This document shows positions 60,009 through 64,000 of a DNA stretch of 64,000 nucleotides, piece by piece. Origin of the DNA: Amycolatopsis sp. EV170708-02-1. GTDB lineage: Bacteria > Actinomycetota > Actinomycetes > Mycobacteriales > Pseudonocardiaceae. The DNA lies in the NCBI RefSeq assembly GCF_022479115.1, contig NZ_CP092497.1, positions 7,316,001 to 7,380,000 of the forward strand, in the 5' to 3' direction. The stretch's first letter is position 1, and every line of letters starts with the position of its first letter. The notes under the pieces are model-generated. The model did not search any database and was not told where the DNA came from. It saw nothing but the letters and a program-made list of their open reading frames with translations. The translations under genes were made by a program, and so were the position numbers.

Positions 60009-61879
60009 GACACCGTGTCCAGCTCGCGCAGGGCGACGGCGACCATCCGCTCGACGATGCCCTGCCCGTCGCGGGTCATCACCGAGGCCGGATGGAACTG
60101 CACCGAGGCGAACCCGTTACCGCGCAGGGCATGGACCTCACCTGTCCCGGCGTCATGACAGATCTCCACCTGCCTGCCACGGGCCGTCATCGGTTCGCCG
60201 CGCGTGTGCGCGGTGAAGGTGTTGTAGAAGAACACCGACTCGTCCCGGCCGAACAGGTCGATCCGGCGCCGGACGCCCTGGTTCGGATCGGGCCGTCGGA
60301 TCAAGGGCAGCCCCAGCGCCGAACTGAGCACCTGGTGGCTCAGGCAGATGGACAGGAAGGGCTGGTCACCGGCCAGCAGGTCCTCGGTGACCCGGCGAAG
60401 GTGGACGATCTTCGGATCGGCCGTCGCACGGGGGTCACCGGGGCCGGGCCCGACCACCACCAGGTCGTAGCCGGACAGATCGTACGGCTGGTCGAACCGG
60501 CGGACCGTGACCTCGAATCCCAGCGCCCGCAGCAGTTGCCCGCCCATCGCGGTGAAGGCGTCCTCCGCGTCGATGATCAGCAGCCGGTGGCCCTCGTACG
60601 CGGCGGTTTCGTCCCGGTCGCCCAGCCAGAAGCCGGAAAGCGGATCGTTCCGCGACGCGAGTGCGCGCTTCACCTCGGGACTCGATGCAGGTCCGGGCTC
60701 GGGTATCGGTCGCGGCCGGCGCTCGCCGCTACGGAGGGCGGCCAGCAGCGCGTCCACCTTCGCCGCGGTCTCCGCGGTCTCCGCCCCGGGATCGGAATCC
60801 CGGACCAGGGTGGAACCGACCCCGATGCTCAGCCTGCCGTCCCGGTCGATGTCCGCGGTCCGGATGAGGATGGCGGAATCCATCCGTCTGTGGCCGTCGA
60901 GGTCGGTGCCCACCAGCACGGCCGCGCCGGCGTAGTAACCGCGCCCTGCCGGCTCGAACCGGGTGATCACCCGGCAGGCGCTCTCCAACGGGCTTCCGGT
61001 CACCGTCGGCGCGAACAGCGTGCCGGCGAGGACGTCGCGGAAGTCGTGGCTCGTGTTCCCGGCGATGAAGTACTCGGTGTGGGCGAGCCTGGCCATTTCC
61101 TTGAGCCGGGGACCGTGCACCCGGATATCCGTGCAGATCCGGCTCATCATCTTCAATTCCTCGTCGACCACCATGTACAGCTCGTTGGTCTCCTTGCCGT
61201 CGGCGAGGAAGTCCAGCACCCCGTCGAGGGTCGGCCCGCCGGGCGGGTACCGGTACGTTCCGCTGATCGGGTTCATCACCGCGGTTCCGCCGTCGAGGCT
61301 GACATGCCGCTCCGGGCTGGCCCCGACGAAGGTGCGATCGCCGGTGTGGATCAGGAAGGTCCAGTACGCGCCGGATTCGACGGCGAGCAGCCGCCCGTAG
61401 AAGGCGAGAGCGGTATACGGTGACCAATCCGGGATTTCGGTGTGGAAGGCCCGTTTGATCACGAAGTTCGATCCGGTGCCCTGGCCGATCTCGTGCGCCA
61501 CCACTCGCCGCACGATGTCCTCGTAGGTGTCGTCGTCCGGGTCGAATCTGCCGCCGTCGACGGCGATCGGAGTCCGGCCCGCCGCCCGCACGACCTCGCC
61601 TGCCGGGATCTCCGACTGCTCGGTGACGCTGATCGCCAGTATCGGCGTGCCGTCGTCGTGATGGTCGTAGCCCCGCTCCCCGATCAGCCGGAAAGGCAGG
61701 ATCGCCAGCAGCGAATGGGTGTCCGGGCCGCGCTCGGCCAAGGGCAGGTCGGCGGTGCCGCCCGGTTCCGTGATCGTTCCGGTGAGCAATTCGAGCCTGC
61801 CTCGTAGCCCCGTCTCCGGTCGGTGCAGCAACGCGAACGGACGCCCGGTCCGCAGGAGTTCGTCCAGCGTGGCCGTCAT
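60005..61879 (-). CDS. phzE: ADIC/anthranilate synthase with fused amidotransferase (PhzE-like)
   Basis: 624 residues from ATG 61879, overlapping the PhzD-like stop. The N-terminal TrpE-like chorismate domain has MNPISGTYRYP, TNELYMVVDEELKMMSRIC, GSPLESACRVI and SIGVGSTLVRDSDP. The C-terminal class I glutamine amidotransferase has the cysteine in FLSICLSHQ and a late His in VQFHPAS. Fusion order and size match PhzE, which converts chorismate to 2-amino-2-deoxyisochorismate. The fused amidotransferase argues against salicylate or isochorismate synthase. Confidence 0.9.
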   Translation of the reverse strand: MTATLDELLRTGRPFALLHRPETGLRGRLELLTGTITEPGGTADLPLAERGPDTHSLLAILPFRLIGERGYDHHDDGTPILAISVTEQSEIPAGEVVRAAGRTPIAVDGGRFDPDDDTYEDIVRRVVAHEIGQGTGSNFVIKRAFHTEIPDWSPYTALAFYGRLLAVESGAYWTFLIHTGDRTFVGASPERHVSLDGGTAVMNPISGTYRYPPGGPTLDGVLDFLADGKETNELYMVVDEELKMMSRICTDIRVHGPRLKEMARLAHTEYFIAGNTSHDFRDVLAGTLFAPTVTGSPLESACRVITRFEPAGRGYYAGAAVLVGTDLDGHRRMDSAILIRTADIDRDGRLSIGVGSTLVRDSDPGAETAETAAKVDALLAALRSGERRPRPIPEPGPASSPEVKRALASRNDPLSGFWLGDRDETAAYEGHRLLIIDAEDAFTAMGGQLLRALGFEVTVRRFDQPYDLSGYDLVVVGPGPGDPRATADPKIVHLRRVTEDLLAGDQPFLSICLSHQVLSSALGLPLIRRPDPNQGVRRRIDLFGRDESVFFYNTFTAHTRGEPMTARGRQVEICHDAGTGEVHALRGNGFASVQFHPASVMTRDGQGIVERMVAVALRELDTVS

Positions 61880-62532
61880 CGCGCTGCTGCCGTGGCCGCC
61901 GCGAGGGTGCTGAGGATCGTCCTGGTCGACTCGACCACCGCGCACCGCTTCGCCGCGTAGTCCAGCGTCATCCGGTGGTGTTCCAGGGAGAAGTCGGCGA
62001 TGGCGTCGCCGGCCAGAAAGGTCTGGACGTCGTTCGCGAAAGCGTCGTTGGCCGTCATGAGGATGCCGACGTGGCCGTACACGCCGCAGACGAGGAGTTG
62101 GTCTCGGCCGCTGCGTTCCAGCGTCCGCAACAGGTCGGTGCGGACGAAGGCGCTCGCCTTCCATTTGGTGAAGACGGTGTCGCCCTGGCCGGGGGCGAGC
62201 CGGCCGGGAACGCGCCGGTCCTCCGGGGAGGACCGCATGCCGGGTCCCCAGAAATCGGCGAGCAGGCCGCGCTGCCGCGGTGTCATGGAGCCGGGTTGCA
62301 AGGTGTAGTAGGCCGGCACACCCGTTCGGGCGCACCGATTCCTCAGCGCCTCGACGTTCCGGAGCAGGTCCGTCAGCAGTGGTTCGCCGAACGGCCGGAG
62401 GAAGTAGTGCTGCAGGTCATGGATGAGGAGAGCGGCGCGGCTCGGATCGAGGGTCCACCGCGCGGTGTTCTCGGGCAACTCGTGCTCCGCGGGCATCGGA
62501 TACGACGCCGTCGGCAAACGAGAGACGGCCAC
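61876..62532 (-). CDS. phzD: Isochorismatase (PhzD-like)
   Basis: 218 residues from GTG 62532, with AAGGGGAA upstream. Catalytic features of PhzD: D39 in LIHDLQHYF, K123 in FTKWKASAF, and CGVYGHVGILMTA (149-161). Hydrolyses the enolpyruvyl ether of 2-amino-2-deoxyisochorismate to 2,3-dihydro-3-hydroxyanthranilate. Couples to the PhzE-like gene by a four-base overlap. Confidence 0.92.
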   Translation of the reverse strand: MAVSRLPTASYPMPAEHELPENTARWTLDPSRAALLIHDLQHYFLRPFGEPLLTDLLRNVEALRNRCARTGVPAYYTLQPGSMTPRQRGLLADFWGPGMRSSPEDRRVPGRLAPGQGDTVFTKWKASAFVRTDLLRTLERSGRDQLLVCGVYGHVGILMTANDAFANDVQTFLAGDAIADFSLEHHRMTLDYAAKRCAVVESTRTILSTLAAATAAAR

Positions 62533-62631
62533 GGCTGAATTTCCCCTTCTCTCGGTGTCTGTTGTCGGTTCGGGACCGGGCCGGTCCCGGCCGCCGGTCT
62601 GGCTGGTGTGCGGAGTGGCCGGCATGTTTCC

Positions 62632-63429
62632 TCACACGCCGAGCGTGGCACCGCCGTCGACGGTGAGCGTCTGCATGGTGATGTGTCCCGCGCCGTCCGA
62701 GAGCAGGAAGAGCACGGCCTCCGAGACATCGCCCGGGCTGGCGATCTTGCCGAGCGGGATGCCGACCCGGAACGACTCCGGCGCGCCCACGACGGAGGTC
62801 CGCTCGGCGACGGTCTCCGCCTCGGGCACGCCTTCGTACAACTCCGTCAGCATCCGCGTTCCCGTCGAGCCCGGCGCGACGGTGTTGCAGCGGATGCCGT
62901 ACCCGGCCAGTTCCAAGCCGAGGCAGGCCGTGAAAGCCGTCGCCGCGGCCTTGGAAGCCGCGTAGGCGGACATACCGAACCTCGCCGTGCTCGCGGCATT
63001 CGACGCCACCGTGACCACCGCGCCACGGCGGCGCGGGATCATCCGCCGGGTGACCGCGCGGCTGACGTGGAAAACGCCACCGGCGTTCACCCCGAGCGTG
63101 GTGGTCCAATCGTTGTCGCTCAGCTCGTCGACGGTGCCCACCCGCAGGACGCCCGCGGCGTTGACGAGGTACTCGATCGGCCCGAGGTCCGCCTCGACCT
63201 TCTCCACCGCCGCCTCGACTTCCCCGGCGGAGGTCACGTCCACCGGAATCGGCAGCGCCGGGAGACCGGTGGCGCCGAGTTCGTCGGCGAGCTCACGCAA
63301 CGGGGTGACCTGACGATCCAGCAGGGCGACCGGGATGTCGCGGGCGGCGATACCACGCGCGATCTGGGCGCCGATCCCACCCGCGGCCCCGGTGATCAGC
63401 GCGACCTTCCTGTTTTCGATGCCGTTCAT
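62632..63429 (-). CDS. SDR dehydrogenase (EntA/DhbA-like)
   Basis: 265 residues from ATG 63429, overlapping the amidohydrolase stop. NAD-binding TGAAGGIG near the N-terminus, NAAG (AAGVLRVG), catalytic YAASK, and GSTGTRML after it. Resembles 2,3-dihydro-2,3-dihydroxybenzoate dehydrogenases. In this context it would oxidise 2,3-dihydro-3-hydroxyanthranilate to 3-hydroxyanthranilate, the step that diverts the phenazine pathway. 99 bases separate it from the PhzD-like gene. Confidence 0.85.
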   Translation of the reverse strand: MNGIENRKVALITGAAGGIGAQIARGIAARDIPVALLDRQVTPLRELADELGATGLPALPIPVDVTSAGEVEAAVEKVEADLGPIEYLVNAAGVLRVGTVDELSDNDWTTTLGVNAGGVFHVSRAVTRRMIPRRRGAVVTVASNAASTARFGMSAYAASKAAATAFTACLGLELAGYGIRCNTVAPGSTGTRMLTELYEGVPEAETVAERTSVVGAPESFRVGIPLGKIASPGDVSEAVLFLLSDGAGHITMQTLTVDGGATLGV

Positions 63430-64000
63430 CGAGCGACCCCCGTCAGTATCCGGTCCACTTTGCTTCGCGGGACACGCAGGCAACGCGTGCTGAACGAAGA
63501 AAGCGCTTCGAGATAGGACTTTTCCAATTCCGCCTCGTCCACCCGGACGCCGCGGCCTCCTTCGACGAGCAGCTGCCCGCCGACCACCACAGTGTCCACA
63601 TCGGACGAACAGCCGAGCGCGAGAAACGCCTCCAACGGCCGTGTGTTCAGCAGGTAGCGCCAGTCGTCGGTGCGGACGAGCACCAGGTCGGCCCGCTTGC
63701 CGGGAGCCAGGCTGCCGATGTCCTCCCAGCCAAGGCCCGCCGCCCCGATCCTCGTCGCCATCGCCAGTGCGTCGGACGGCAGAACCTCGGTCTGGTCCCC
63801 GTACATTTCGTTGAAGGACTGCCAGACCGCGCGCATCGCCTCGACCATTCCCGGCCCGGCCAAGGCCATTCCGTCGGTGGACAAGGAAACCCCGAGGCCG
63901 GCCCGGCGCAGCTCCGGGACGACGCGCGTTTCGGTGATCGTCGTTTCCCCGGTCATGCCGTACTTCGCCGGCGAGAAGCTGATGTGCGCGCCTGCCTCGA
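63426..64000 (-). CDS. Amidohydrolase, C-terminal part (runs off window)
   Basis: The open frame continues past base 64000. The visible 191 or so residues start EAGAHISFSPAKYGM and include the TRZ/ATZ-type metal aspartate in VSLSTDGMALAG and a closing GSLAPGKRADLVLVRTDDW. Amidohydrolases of this type form the benzoxazole ring from hydroxyanthranilate amides/esters in known benzoxazole pathways (for example A33853), which fits the 3-hydroxyanthranilate genes beside it. Other hydrolytic roles cannot be excluded. Start and N-terminal metal ligands lie outside. Confidence 0.75.
   Translation of the reverse strand, partial: EAGAHISFSPAKYGMTGETTITETRVVPELRRAGLGVSLSTDGMALAGPGMVEAMRAVWQSFNEMYGDQTEVLPSDALAMATRIGAAGLGWEDIGSLAPGKRADLVLVRTDDWRYLLNTRPLEAFLALGCSSDVDTVVVGGQLLVEGGRGVRVDEAELEKSYLEALSSFSTRCLRVPRSKVDRILTGVAR

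Noticed and set aside
60005..61879. Salicylate or isochorismate synthase for a classical siderophore
   Set aside because: A fused C-terminal glutamine amidotransferase domain and an adjacent PhzD-like gene point to an ADIC synthase instead.

Overview
The window is high-GC actinobacterial DNA, most likely from Amycolatopsis or a close relative (Pseudonocardiales). The signs are frequent GTG starts, XRE/DUF397 and SARP regulators, an IdeR-type iron box, MoxR/DUF58/TgpA envelope genes and strong G/C third-position bias. The genus is an inference.

Bases 1-17.9 kb form an accessory defence region. A minus-strand pair (HATPase, then STAS-like winged-helix protein) is divergent from an eight-gene CBASS operon at 1808-10228: CD-NTase, bacterial HORMA, TRIP13-like AAA+, a second CD-NTase, Cap2 (E2-E1 fusion), Cap3 (JAMM protease), a Cap4-like nuclease-SAVED protein and a TIR-SAVED protein. 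It therefore combines type III (HORMA/TRIP13) and type II (Cap2/Cap3) ancillary modules with two cyclases and two SAVED effectors. Next come a degraded cell-wall-protein/sortase remnant, a macro-like protein with a KAP-type P-loop NTPase, and a DprA-like / ComF-like phosphoribosyltransferase / probable PD-(D/E)XK nuclease trio. The region ends at a 3' fragment of a tRNA-Ala gene followed by a terminator (17854-17932), which looks like an integration scar.

From 18 to 31 kb there are chromosomal metabolic and regulatory genes: an amidohydrolase/esterase/FAD-oxidoreductase operon with a TetR, a PucR-type regulator divergent from a GlcD-like oxidase, a VOC protein with a divergent TetR and palindromic operator, a decayed LytS-like kinase, and two lysine-rich secreted coiled-coil proteins. 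From 31 to 43 kb there are membrane-anchored protein-kinase-like proteins facing a TgpA-DUF58-MoxR-FN3 envelope operon and a two-component system. From 43 to 47.7 kb lie a SARP, a cyclase-homology protein, an XRE/DUF397 pair, and truncated DUF418 and histidine-kinase remnants.

From 47.7 kb to the end is a biosynthetic and transport cluster. An iron box and three TTAGACnnnGTCTAA sites lie by a drug/siderophore exporter, a TetR, a YbtX-like importer and two YbtP/YbtQ (IrtAB)-like ABC half-transporters. These are followed by an O-methyltransferase and a large LuxR regulator. On the opposite strand are DAHP synthase, PhzE-like, PhzD-like, a dihydroxybenzoate-dehydrogenase-like SDR and a partial amidohydrolase. 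Together they predict 3-hydroxyanthranilate supply, possibly for a benzoxazole or related metal-binding aryl product; the cluster continues beyond the window.

Several genes carry single-base frameshifts (about 10.84, 11.85, 22.02, 28.85 and 36.09 kb). Either decay or assembly indels could explain them.
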